From positions 19,995,020-20,059,019 of the forward strand of contig NC_080546.1 in assembly GCF_028640845.1 (NCBI RefSeq): DNA of 64,000 nucleotides, in the 5' to 3' direction. The notes under the pieces are model-generated. The model searched no databases and had not been told where the DNA came from. It saw nothing but the letters and a program-made list of their open reading frames with translations. Of the stretch, positions 20,651 to 30,968 are shown piece by piece (the stretch's first letter is position 1; each line of letters begins with the position of its first letter). The position numbers and the translations under genes were made by a program. The DNA comes from Ahaetulla prasina (lineage: Eukaryota; Chordata; Lepidosauria; Squamata; Colubridae).

Positions 20651-21535
20651 AGGGGTGACTTCCCTCAATAGGCTTTTGTTTTTACTTGTTCACATGGTCT
20701 AAAATTATGCCCTCTGATATTTATTTGAAGCATTAGAAATATCCATGTACAGTCAAGCCCCTGCTTACTATACCTGGGGTGAGTGGGTGGGGGAACTGTT
20801 GCGGGGATGACATGGCTTCAGTGGCTGGCGTCCCAGATGCTCCCCAGCTTCCTGCTCCTTTGGCCAGCATGCCCATTTCCATCAGCTGACCAACACTGAC
20901 GGTGGCACAGGTGACGGGCGGAGGATTGTGAACCGCCACTTCCTAGCTGCGGTTCCTAATGGCTGTGCCTGCACCGGAGTAGCCCAGGAGATCTGGAAGG
21001 AGAAATGAACACAACCAGATGCTGGCTACGGGGGTGGGGTGTGGTGGGCCTTGGGCATGCCTATGTTAATTCAGAGCTATTTACAGCGCTGGTAGGCAAT
21101 AGCTCCGAGCACTGACTTTGCATCTGTTAAAACTCAGTCATGCCGGAATGCAGCCACATTAAAATCTGCAGCAAGTAACCTTGTTTCTGCATTGATTAGT
21201 TGGCATAGGGGTGCCTGAGATAGAGTTTCCATCTTTTGACTTTTTTTGTTTAAAAGTAAAAGGATTTCTGAGGCAGGTTTACTTCTTTCTGGAGAGCCAT
21301 TTTGGATAAACTTTAGAGTACCGATATTGGTACACAAATCTATGGATTGCTTTATTCAATGACTTATATCTGTGTTCTTATATTCTTAGGAATTTACATA
21401 GATGTGACACCTTCTTATTAAAAATTTGACAATATGAGCCCGGCTTAAATACTCCAAATCTCTACTTTATTTGATAATTGTGCACAGATACACCATATAT
21501 AACCCAAATTATATATAGATACATATATATAACCC
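20651..21535. other. No recognised feature, with a GC-richer island
   Basis: 20755-21060 is markedly more GC-rich than its surroundings, with several CpG, and begins 'gtacagtcaagcccctgctt', which looks like a decayed transposon end. No gene is supported. The rest is AT-rich. Confidence 0.4.
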
Positions 21536-21558
21536 GAAAACCCGAATAACCAAAGACC

Positions 21559-21599
<41 letters not shown>

Positions 21600-22351
21600 G
21601 TCTTTGGTTGTTTGGGTTTTCTCCCGTGTAAAATTGGAAGTGTCTTGGCGACGTTTCGACGAAGTCTCATTCGTCATCTTCAGGCTTCAGCTTCATGCTT
21701 CTGGGAGCAATGTGTGATCGCAGCTGTTTCTTCCTTTTAACTGCTGGTGGGGGTTTGAACTGATTGGGTGGGAGCTTTTGCTGTGCTCTGATTGGATGGG
21801 GGGTTTTTTGTGCTCCGATTGGCTGGGGGTGTGTCCTGTTTGGGTGGGGGCTTGGTTGTGCTCAGTTTAGTCTGTGTTGCAGGGGGATTTGAGCTGGTGA
21901 GCTGCATTGATACCTGCATTGAGCTGGTGAGCTGCATGATACCTCCTGCCTACCAGCCATTTGGAAACCCTCCCTTATTGACAAATGAGTCCCTAACACG
22001 AGAAATGACACCAGACCCACACTCACGAGGTCCACACAGAATGTCACCACCGCACATCCACCCAGAAAGCAGACTCAAACCCACACTGATCATGAAGCCG
22101 ACCAAGGACCAGAAGCCAGACCGCAGCTGCAACATTAGCCATTTCAAACCCCTCCAATCTATACGTGGAGCAGACTGACACCCACTATGAAGATGTAGCA
22201 CGACCACGAAGCCAAACAATAGCAATGCAGCTCACCAGCTCAAATCCCCCTGCAACACAGACTAAACTGAGCACAACCAAGCCCCCACCCAAACAGGACA
22301 CACCCCCAGCCAATCAGAGCACAAAAAAACCCCATCCAATCAGAGCACAGT
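21536..22351 (-). mobile_element. Penelope-like retroelement fragment with hammerhead-like core
   Basis: At 21683-21653 (minus strand) the order is CTGAAGA, T, a perfect 6-bp stem GACGAA/TTCGTC around TGAGAC, then GAAAC. This matches the hammerhead core CUGANGA-stem II-GAAA. Hammerheads are known in the terminal repeats of Penelope-like elements. An inverted pair flanks a TG run (21536-21624). A second inverted pair of about 150 bp (21778-21927 against 22223-22350) encloses unrelated sequence. The minus frame at 21737-21937 is Pro/Thr/Ser/Gln-rich and recurs in both arms. Confidence 0.65.
21566..21597 (+). repeat. (TG)n microsatellite
   Basis: About 16 TG units forming the loop between inverted arms 'aaccaaagacct' and 'aggtctttggtt'. 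Confidence 0.95.
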
Positions 22352-22568
22352 ATTGGTTTTTTTTCTGAAATGGAGTTCAGAAGTTTCAGAAGCAGAAAAA
22401 AAAAGCAAAAAAAGGCAAGAGCTTACAACCAAGGAACCTGTTGCTAAAATTCACCTCTGGGAACAACTGATTGGGGGTATTCCGGAAGGCCGATCCACCT
22501 GCCAATCAGCTTTTTTCTTATTTTCCTCCCCAAAAACTAAGGTGTGTCATATACTCCAAAAGATATGG
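22352..22568. mobile_element. 3' fragment of the 'ggagtataagac' MITE
   Basis: Matches 8610-8825: 'ctaaaattcacctctgggaa', 'gattgggggtattc' and the right end 'catatactccaaaagatatgg'. The left half is absent, and it directly follows the inverted arm of the Penelope-like fragment. Confidence 0.8.
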
Positions 22569-23058
22569 TAATTGCCTTTTGTGTTTCTGTTCTTTATTTT
22601 TTAAGAAAATTCAATGTGTTATTGATCCTTATATATTTGTTTAAAAATTATTTCAATCTTAAATTTACTTTCTCATTAATAAACACATGGAGGTATGATG
22701 CGAAGTTTGAACATGTGCAAATCCCTTAGGAGGAGAAATTCTCTATCAGTTGATTGTTTTTCTTTCTTGTGTAATAGTAGTAACTTTGCTGGCATCCCAG
22801 TACCCATAAGAAGTTGTTACCCTAGCATATATTTACAGGAAAAGATACCTGCTACAAAAATAGGACAGAATATTTATATGAAGTTTTGCCCAATGGCATT
22901 TTTTTTGAGGATGAGATTGACATTTGTCAGAATTTTTCTCAGAAATACCTCTTCTAGGAAAGGTCAATTCATCTGTACTGTAATATATTTTTACATGGAT
23001 TTTGAAGAGCCTATGCAAAATAAAAAAATATATATTCCAATATTCTGAATGTTAAAAG
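22569..23058. other. No recognised feature
   Basis: AT-rich, about 490 bp. The 117-codon frame 22695-23048 is AT-biased, without a domain, and is not supported as a gene. Confidence 0.45.
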
Positions 23059-23066
23059 GTCTAGTC

Positions 23067-23591
23067 CAGGGGTAGTCAACCTTTTTAGATCTACCGCCCA
23101 CTTTGTATCTCTGTTAGTAGTAAAATTTTCTAACCACCCATCGGTTCCACAGTAATGGTGATTTATAAAGTGTATTGTCGTCTGCGCATGCCTCTCGCGC
23201 ATCGTGGATTGGGTTGTGGGAGGCACCGGCTACCAGATCTGCTTGTCTGTTACAGCTGGATGGTGTGGGGGGAGATGCGCAAGCTATTCTGGGACGAGGC
23301 TGTTTTGTTTGCGGTCGCACTATAGCGCCATTTAGTTTCACTTAGGTAACGTGAATTAAACTTATGCACGGACGATACAAATAGTATATTTTCAGAAATT
23401 TAAATTGTCACGGGGAATTTTATGAAAACCTAATGAAAATGTTTTTAAATAATGCTATGAATTTTTTTTAAAAAGTCAATTAATTTTTTTTAAAAAGGAA
23501 AGTGCTTCAGTATTGGACAATACCGCCTACCGCCCACCATGAAAGCTGGAACGCCCACTGGGAGCGGTAGGGACCAGGTTGACTACCACTG
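23067..23591. mobile_element. 525-bp non-autonomous hAT element with 8-bp duplication
   Basis: Inverted ends CAGGGGTAGTCAACCTTTTT and 'ggttgactaccactg'. Flanks gtctagtc (23059-23066) and gtctaatc (23592-23599) match at 7 of 8. Subterminal 'ctaccgcccac' and 'gcctaccgcccacc' are inverted with respect to 'gagcggtaggga'. Only copy in the window. No transposase remnant seen. Confidence 0.9.
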
Positions 23592-23599
23592 GTCTAATC

Positions 23600-25340
23600 A
23601 TTCTGAGGAACAGCTCTCAATAGGCAGATGCTTGTACCATAACCTATTATAAAGTTATTTTACATTGTTATCTAAATTACTCTTCTTTTGGAAAGCTTTT
23701 GTTAAAGTTTGGCTGCAACCATTCATACTTTGAATGATGGAGGAGAACCGGCTGAGTTTCATGGCATTTAATTTGGAGTAAATATGACTGGGTTGCACAG
23801 TTAATCAGACACTAGATCAATTAATCACTTAGAAGTCAGACAGTTAAATAACAATCATTAATTAGTTGACACTCTAATAATATTGTAGGTGTATAATTTC
23901 CATTTTTTGCAGAGCAACGTAGCCTGATCAGTTAGATTGGCGGCATGTTCTTGGCTTGTATGTTCTTTCTTGAATTCTGTACTTAATTACAGACACATCA
24001 TTGCAGCAGCCAAACTGACAGATATTTTTTTTAAAAAAATGTACATTTATTGCAAAACGGAAGCGGTAGCTGAAACATATTTGCTTGCTTAGCTCTAAAC
24101 TTGGAATTGTGTCTGAAGCACTGCAATTTATTTTCAGAATGATCTTTGATTGGTATTAGCAACTTATCCAAATGCATTAAAGTCATACCGCCCTCCAGGC
24201 TTAGCCTGTTTGAATCCATTCAGTGCAGGGCCCAATTTTCATCCTTACATGTTCCCAATTAACAACCCACATGGCTTCTTAATACAAATGTACCATGCAA
24301 TTATTCTGAAAACCTGCTCATCTAAATCATCTAAGCTGTGACACCTGAATTCCCTTCCTGATTCATTACCAAGAATTAGCCGCTGTGCCTTTTTTGCACT
24401 TTTTTTTTTTTTTTGGGTGGAAAATCACTTAAAACCAATCTCTTTAAAATATTTAGACTGTGAGATGTGTCAAGCCAGCCATGCGGGAAAATGCTTTTAT
24501 ACCGATTGAAGCTTTGGGTGATAGAAGTAAACCCCTTGATAAAAACATAATTTGGCCGTTTCTGCTTGCCGTTGCCTTTTCTATCTTATAATTCATTTGT
24601 TCATCTTAAAGATACTTACAACAGTCTGGTATTTTTTTTTCCTTCTTAAGGAATACTGTTCTTTTTAGACAAACCTAAAATTAAATCTTCCTCCCCGCCT
24701 TAATACAGAGCCAAATGGATTAACTCTACAGTTTTTAGGGTTTTTTGGCTATTAGGCAGGGCTTAGATTTTTTTTTTAAATATGCTGCTTATCCCCACTA
24801 TTTAGATGTTGAATAACAAACTCCAGGAAGAGTTAGAATTTAGAGATTAAAAGTATAAAGATTATCTTTCTTTTCTCAAGAGACTAAGATGGAGTCTACT
24901 TTCATAAAGCAATATAGGATTAATGGGCCATAAAACCTCAGGGATTTCTAGTAATAACGGAGAACTTGGGTCAGATTTACTGCTGTTAATTTCACTATCA
25001 ACTGAAGGGATTTGTAACTCACAAGTTATTTTACTTAGAGGAGGGCCAGAAGGAGCGGGAGGTACCTTCCTGCATAGACGCATTGCACAAAAGACCCATG
25101 GCTATAGATCTGAGTGGAAGCGTTGTTGTGAAGAAGTGGGATTTATTTTTATCACTTGAAAAAATAAATTATTAAATATAATACACAACCTTTTGGAGAT
25201 GGCTATTGCTTTTGATATTGAGAATTAAGCATTTTTTTTCCTTCGAGTTATAAAACCTGATCGTATAGTTACCTTATTCATTGAAAGATTATTTTAAAAT
25301 ACCAGCTTGCGATTGATATGTGACATACAAAAGGCCATAT
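23600..25340. other. 1.7 kb without recognised repeats; candidate unique or conserved DNA
   Basis: The longest high-complexity stretch free of recognisable repeats. 23940-24360 is compositionally even, with many AT-rich motifs such as 'atctttgatt' (LEF/TCF-like) and 'aaatcatctaa', the sort of texture seen in vertebrate non-coding regulatory DNA; this is only suggestive. The 73-codon minus frame 24862-25083 has no recognised domain. Confidence 0.4.
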
Positions 25341-25636
25341 AGGTAGTCCTTAGTTAAAAACGGCAGTGGATGTTGGAATTGCTGTCGCAGTAAGGGATGC
25401 CTGGTGCTGGCAGTTTTAGCAGTCCCAGTACCTGTCATTAAATGAGGACCTCACGTGTATGTGACCTTTGACTTCTTGCTGGCTTCCTCGTTGACTTTGC
25501 CCGGAAGAACATTGCAAATCATGATCATGTGACCTACAATGTTGTACAGGTAGTCCTTGAGTTACAACAGTTCATTTACTAGCCGTTCAAAGTTACAACA
25601 TCACTGAAACAAGTGACTTATCATCATGCTTATAAC

Positions 25637-26009
25637 CAGGGGTGAAATCAGTAACAATAACAGTAACAGAGTTAGAAGAGATCTTGGAGGTCATCTAGTC
25701 CAACCCCCTGCTCACGCAGGAGATCTGTACTAGGGATTCGAACCACCAAACTGCTGACCTTTCTGATTGAAAAGCTCAGTGTCTTAGCCATTGAGCCACT
25801 TTGGTTCTAGAGAACCAGTAGTAGAAATTTTGAGTAGTTCAGAGAACCGGCAAATACCACCTCTGGTTGGTCCCAGAGTGGGATGGGAATGAGGATTTTG
25901 CAGTATCCTTCCCCTGCCACGCCCACCAAGCCACGCCCACCAAGTCACACCATGCCCATCAAGCCATGCCCACAGAACCGGTAGTGAAAATATTTGAATT
26001 TCACCACTG
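25637..26009. mobile_element. hAT-like element, third level, perfect 8-bp duplication
   Basis: Starts CAGGGGTGAAATCAG and ends 'gaatttcaccactg'. Exact cttataac at 25629-25636 and 26010-26017. The interior has 'gagaaccagtagtagaaatt', 'ccttcccctgcca' and four 'gccacgccca'-like units. A SINE interrupts it near its left end. Confidence 0.92.
25653..25800 (-). mobile_element. tRNA-headed SINE with CR1-like 3' tail, fourth level
   Basis: Minus orientation. The head at the right reads 'gtggctcaatggctaagac' with a B box 'ggttcgaatcc'. The tail at the left reads 'gttggactagatgacctcc' followed by 'aactctgttac', which is the 3' end of the CR1 copies at 29385, 58905 and 63282. It thus combines a tRNA head with a CR1 tail in about 148 bp. 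It sits inside the hAT element at 25637. Confidence 0.75.
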
Positions 26010-26499
26010 CTTATAACTGTTACATTATCCCCATGGTCACGTAATCAAAATTCAGTTAGTTGGCAACTGACTCACATTTAGGATGGTGGTATAGTGTCCT
26101 AGGATCATGTCATCCCCTTTTGTGACTTTCCGACAAGCAAAATCAATGGGTAAGCCAGATTCAGTTAACAACCGTGTGACTAACTTAACAACGGCAGTGA
26201 TTCACTTAACAACTGTGTCAAGGAAAGTCACAAAATGGGGCAAAACTCACTTAACAAATTTCTCACTTAGCCGCATAAATCCTGGGCTGAATTGTGGCTG
26301 TAAATCGAGGGCCACCTGTAACTGTAAGCCAGGCACCAACCAATGCCCAGGTCACAACCAGATTACTTTGGGAGTGCTGCAATGGCCAAAACACTGAGGA
26401 CCAGTCATAAATACAACTTGTTCAGTAGATGGAATGGTCACTGAATGAGTAGTCATAAGCCAAACACTACCTTTGGCTTTTAAAACTAATAACTACAAT

Positions 26500-27444
26500 A
26501 CAGGAATCACCATCTATGGACAGAAATTAATATGTTGGCATAACCACATCAATAATAATAACTACTCCAAATCTCTGCTAACAAATGTTCAGTCCTGCAC
26601 ATTGGCAATAGAAATAAGAACTTCAAATATTTGCTGGCTGGTAGTGATCTAAAAGTTGACCCACACTCTGTCAAGGACCTAGGAGTACTCATTTCAAAAG
26701 ATCTAAGTCCCAGAGCTCACTGTAACATCATTGCAAAAAAAGGCATTAAGAGTTGTAAATCTTATTTTACGAAGTTTTCTCTCTGGTAACTCTATACTCC
26801 AAACTAGGGCATATAAAACCTTTGCCAGATCCGTACTTGATTACTGGTCACCTGCCTGGAACCCTCACTGTATTTCAGACATCAATACATTAGAGAGGAT
26901 CCAGAGATATTTTACTAGAAGAGTACTCAAATCTTCTGCTCGAAATAATATTCCCTATACCACCAGGCTTGAAATTTTAGGTCTAGATAGCCTCGAACTA
27001 CATCGTCTACCTTTCGACCTTAGTTCATAAGATTATTTACCAAAACGTTCTACCTGTAAATGAGTACTTTAATTTCAACCATAATAACTCAAGGGCTATC
27101 AATAGATTTAAACTCAATGTAATTCGCTCTAATCTTAATTATAGGAAATATGACTTCTGCAATAGAGTAGTAAATGTCTGGAACACTCTACCTGATCCTG
27201 TTGTTAGTCTCTCTAATCCCCATACCTTTTACCTTAAACTGTCTACCGTGGACCTTTCACGTTTCTTAAGAGGTCCCTAAGGGGGCGTGCATAAGCGCAC
27301 CAGCATGCCTACTGTCCCTGTCCTACTGTCCCCATTTATATGTAATCATTCTATGTGTTTATGGCTATGTTTTGCCTATTTTTCATGTGTCCATGTCCGT
27401 GTCTATTCTGTTACTTGTTTCCTTGTACTTGTTGACAAATAAAA

Positions 27445-27479
<35 letters not shown>

Positions 27480-27480
27480 G
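26500..27480 (+). pseudogene. CR1-group LINE, 3' kilobase with reverse transcriptase remnant
   Basis: The plus strand encodes, across frameshifts, the end of a LINE polyprotein: 'VKDLGVLIS' (near 26670), then in the open frame 26731-27030 'RSVLDYWSPAWNP' and 'LERIQRYFTRRVLKSS', 'LGLDSLELHRL', and later 'RVVNVWNTLPD'. The 3' UTR 'ggcgtgcataagcgcacc' and an AATA tail follow. The frame is broken and the element is 5' truncated, so it is dead. Same family as 1-285 and 50556. Confidence 0.85.
27436..27480 (+). repeat. (AATA)n microsatellite at a LINE tail
   Basis: About ten AATA units that close the LINE at 26500. Confidence 0.95.
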
Positions 27481-27976
27481 CAAGCTGTAAAGAATTAAAA
27501 GGAAAATAGAAATATCAGTTTGGAAATAACAAGAATTGTGTATAGGCTGGTGCTGTATATTTATAGTATGCAACAGAATTTAGCTACAAATTTCCTTGCC
27601 TGAGCTCAATGTCCACTGTCTGTCTTGGTCACTGTTGGCTATTGCCTTTTCCTGGACTATGCTTTCAACTTCCTAGTTTAAGTCAACAGTCCAGGGATTT
27701 CCTAGAACAGTCCAACAAGTCTGGTCCTGGCTAGCATTCCTTTTTAGTTTTCTTTTAGGGCAGGAATTGAGGAGAATTGAACAATATATTAGATGTTGCC
27801 ACCTGGATAAAAAGAAGACAAGAGTCCCAATTTCAGTTTATTCAGAGTCATCTGAACCTTGCAATATAGAATGATAATGAACATACAGCCACATGTCTGT
27901 ACAAACTATTGAACAAAAATCTGAGCTAAAAGACTTGGCTTTGTCTCAGTTGACTTGTTTATGGTTAAAAAGTTAA
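27481..27976. other. No recognised feature
   Basis: About 500 bp of complex DNA. 'cagtttattcagag' near 27835 could be an inverted polyadenylation signal of a decayed LTR, but there is nothing else to support that. Confidence 0.4.
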
Positions 27977-28216
27977 TAGCAATAGCACTTAGACTTAAAT
28001 ACCATTTCACAGTGCTTTTATAGCCCTCTCTAAGTGGTTTACAGAGTCAGCATATTGCCCCCAACAATTTGGGTGCTCATTTTACTGACCTTGGAAGGAT
28101 GGAAGGTTAAGTCAACCTTGAGCCTGATGAGATTTGAACTGCCAAATTGCAGTCAGCTGCAGTCAGCAGAAGTAGCCTGCAGTACTGCACTCTAACCACT
28201 GCGCCACCATGGCTCA
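27977..28216 (-). mobile_element. MIR-like tRNA-derived SINE
   Basis: Minus orientation: 'agcaatagcacttagac' at the 3' end, 'cagcatattgcccccaac' in the body, 'ctaaccactgcgccacc' as the tRNA-like head. Nearly complete. Confidence 0.88.
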
Positions 28217-29384
28217 TAATAAATACATAACTTATATAAGTTATGGTCTAATATAATTGTTTATTCATTAGTCTTTTAAGTGGAGTATATCTTGATATCT
28301 CTATAGCTTTATAGCGAAGAAGAGTAAGGACCAATGAGATTGTGGCTATAAATCTTACGCATAAATGTTTTTAATTTGATCTTCAAAGTTGCACTCACCT
28401 TGCAGTTCTCAAGTCATCAACAAAATTCATTTAATGACCTTTTCATTTATGTGGCAACATGAAACTGCATCAAGTGTAATTTCTAAATAGATCTTGTTAA
28501 ATTGACAGAGATTTATGATCAGGTTTTAGAGGGAGGAAAGTTATACACGTTTATCTGGATAAAAATAACCGATCAGCAATCGGTTTAGGTTAACCAACCT
28601 GGTTATACTTTAAAATGTGCAAGTTTGGAGGCAGATAGCTAATCCAAGTATAGGTTAATCTGGTTTGACTGTATATTAATTATTTCTGTAATAAAAGTAG
28701 CAGCAAAGAACTATATTATCAGGCTGAAATTGTCATTTAGTAAGCACAATTCATATTGTGATGAAGCATGACCTTGGTAAAATCATTGTAATTAATGCAG
28801 TTGTACATTTAATGGAAATAGAGAGATCAAAGTGTTTCATTCAATAATGTTCTAAATTACTGTCAATTTTATTGTAGAATGTTAGACAAATAAAATATAT
28901 TCTCAGTATTTTAATTTTAGATCTGTTTTTGCAACTGCGTATCCATCAGTAGTAGTTGTCCTGGACACAATCAAGCGGATTAAGGGTACTAATTTCTGTC
29001 CAAAATTTCTGCTCAGACAGCTTGAAATAACAGATCTCTCAACCACACCCCGAAATAGTCTTGATAAAGGAGTTAAACCTGAGCTAAATTTCAGTTAATT
29101 TTATGCCATTTATACGGCAATTTATAATTTTTTTTCCCATACCACTTGACTTTTCAAGGTAAGTAGTGCTTATTGCATCATTCACACTGATGTGTGTCAT
29201 TATGATAATGCAATGCAAATCATTGTGAATGATGTCATTTGTATCATCTGTTTAAGTAACATTTGAGAAGATCAGAAATCTCCCCTAGTGGCTAGCCCAA
29301 TCAAAGTTTCACTCTGTTTCTGTGTGTATATACACATTCTGTAATATTTAAAATTAATTAGTATGTGCTTATATAAGATGTCGA
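28217..29384. other. 1.2 kb without recognised features
   Basis: AT-rich complex DNA, no simple repeats and no open frame of note. 28560-28920 has several short inverted motifs ('gttaaccaacctggtta'). Candidate unique sequence. Confidence 0.45.
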
Positions 29385-29880
29385 GCAGAAGAAATGCTGT
29401 GGAAGTCCTGGAATATTGCATTCAGGTTTGGTTGCCACGATGTAAAAAAGATGCTGAGACTCTAGAAAGAGTGCAGAGAAGAGCAACAAAAATGATGAGG
29501 GGACTGGAGGCTAAAATATATGAAGAACGGCTGCAGGAACTGGGTATGTCTAGTTTAATGAAAAGAACGACTAGGGGAGACATGATAGCAGTCTTCCAAT
29601 ATCTCAGGGGCTGCCACAAAGAAGAGGGAGTCAAACTATTCTCCAAAGCACCTGAGGGTAGAACAAGAAACAATGGGTGGAAACTGATCAAGGAAAGAAG
29701 CAACTTAGAACTAAGGAGAAATTTCCTGACAGTTAGAACAATTAATCACTAGAACAATTTGCCTCCAGAAGTTGTGAATACTCCAATACTGGAAATTTTT
29801 AAGAAGATGTTGGACAACCATTTGTCTGAAGTGGTGTAGGATTTCCTGCTGGGCAGGGGGTTGGACTAGAAGACCTCCAA
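29385..29880 (+). pseudogene. CR1 LINE 3' end with long open reverse transcriptase tail
   Basis: An open frame of 129 codons (29363-29752) reads as the end of a CR1 polyprotein: 'LEYCIQVWLP', 'LERVQRRATKMMRGLE', 'RTTRGDMIAVFQYLRG', 'NLELRRNFLTVRTINH'. It is intact in frame until TAG at 29750, where other CR1 copies read Trp ('W' in 'HWN'). The 3' UTR ends 'ggttggactagaagacctcc'. 5' truncated, so not functional, but a comparatively well-kept copy. Confidence 0.88.
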
Positions 29881-29883
29881 CTC

Positions 29884-29914
<31 letters not shown>
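29881..29914 (+). repeat. (TTG)n microsatellite at the CR1 tail
   Basis: About eleven TTG units follow 'aactctg', the usual end of this CR1 family. Confidence 0.95.
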
Positions 29915-30017
29915 AATAGTAGTAGTAATAGTAATTTTGCATGTTCTGCAAACAATTATAGCATACTCATAATGCTCATAATTTATTGTCTGAAGTTTGG
30001 TGAAACTCAAATTATAG

Positions 30018-30587
30018 TGTTCTGTCCCCCCACCTCAGTCTGGGAGGCACGAGAAATGGCTCAATTAGCCAGCAATTGAGTCCACAGCAGCTATCAGCTC
30101 TGGCAGCAACCCAGCGAGTGTCTGCCAAGGTTTTCCTGTTACCTTTCTTGATGCCGGCGTGTCAACCAGGAAGTCAGGAATAAACAGCACTTCAGTTCAA
30201 GTTCTCTCCAGGCAATTGGATTTGTTCGTCACGAAGCAGTATAGCAGCCCCTCCTGCTTTTATACCCTGTGGGGTGTGGTTCCATGACTCAGCACTTTCT
30301 AGGCCTGCCCCACCCCCTGCTTCTGTTGTTCTTGCCTCTCTTGTCTACAAAACCTGGGATCTAACCAGGACTGATTTTCCTCAGCTGGGTCTGGAAGTGT
30401 TTCCTGGGTGGGGGGAGAAACAGGAGACGGAGGCCTCATCACCTCTTCCATCTGGCCTGCCTCTGGCTCCTGGAGCTGAGCCAGGGAAGCCAGCCCTGCA
30501 GAAGGGAACACTGACAGCCCTTCCCCCTCACTCTCTGAGTCACTCTCTGGCAGGGGGCCAGGCCCGGGGGTGGTTGGAGCCACAACA
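30018..30587 (-). mobile_element. Solo LTR with perfect 5-bp duplication
   Basis: 570 bp, TG...CA (tgttctgtcc ... gagccacaaca), with tatag at 30013-30017 and 30588-30592. On the minus strand TGAGTCA (30285-30291) is followed by TATAAAAG (near 30260). Very similar to 41701-42309. The 110- and 103-codon frames inside it are U3 frames, not genes. No internal domain is present, so it arose by LTR-LTR recombination. Confidence 0.92.
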
Positions 30588-30697
30588 TATAGGAAACATT
30601 GTATGAACAATTTAGAAATATAAAATCTGTCAATTAGAACCTTATTACTTATTAAACACTCTACAGAGGATGTTATTTTAATCTGGCACCTAAACAG

Positions 30698-30960
30698 CAG
30701 TAGTGGGCTGCTGCCGGTTTGGACTGGTTCGGGCGAACCGGTAGTTGTGACCTGCGGATTGGCCCACCTACCCGCCCACCTGCCCCAGCACTATGTCATC
30801 CTATTTAGCCGTGTTTTTTAAGCTGCACATGTGCATGCATGCAAACCATGCATGTGGGCAAAGCGCATGTGCGGAAGATCGTGCACATGCACGAAAGGCT
30901 CACACGCGCATTTTCAGTACTGAGTGAACCGGTTGCTAATTCATGTGCTACCTACCTCTG
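30698..30960. mobile_element. hAT-like element with alternating purine/pyrimidine core
   Basis: Starts CAGTAGTGGGCTGCTGCC, ends 'ctacctacctctg'. Flanks ctaaacag (30690-30697) and ctaaacat (30961-30968) match at 7 of 8. The centre (30820-30915) is rich in 'catgcatg', 'gtgcacatgcac' and similar small palindromes. Confidence 0.85.
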
Positions 30961-30968
30961 CTAAACAT

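Larger units (their letters stand above)
25547..26318. mobile_element. TA-type MITE, second level of the nest
   Basis: Starts CAGGTAGTCCTTGAGTTACA, ends 'aatcgagggccacctg', with TA on both sides. Own sequence: 25547-25636 and 26010-26318, with a hAT in between. The 96-codon frame at 26107-26397 is a shadow. Confidence 0.88.
25341..26471. mobile_element. Outer MITE of a four-level nest
   Basis: Left piece 25341-25546 ('aggtagtccttagtt', 'tgacttcttgctggcttcc') and right piece 26319-26471 ('gcaatggccaaaacactgag', ending 'acactacc') belong to one decayed MITE related to, but distinct from, the TA-type family. The junction carries the TA duplication of the inner MITE (25545-25546 and 26319-26320). 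Confidence 0.7.

Noticed and set aside
22695..23048. 117-codon plus-strand frame
   Set aside because: AT-driven composition, no domain, no supporting signals.
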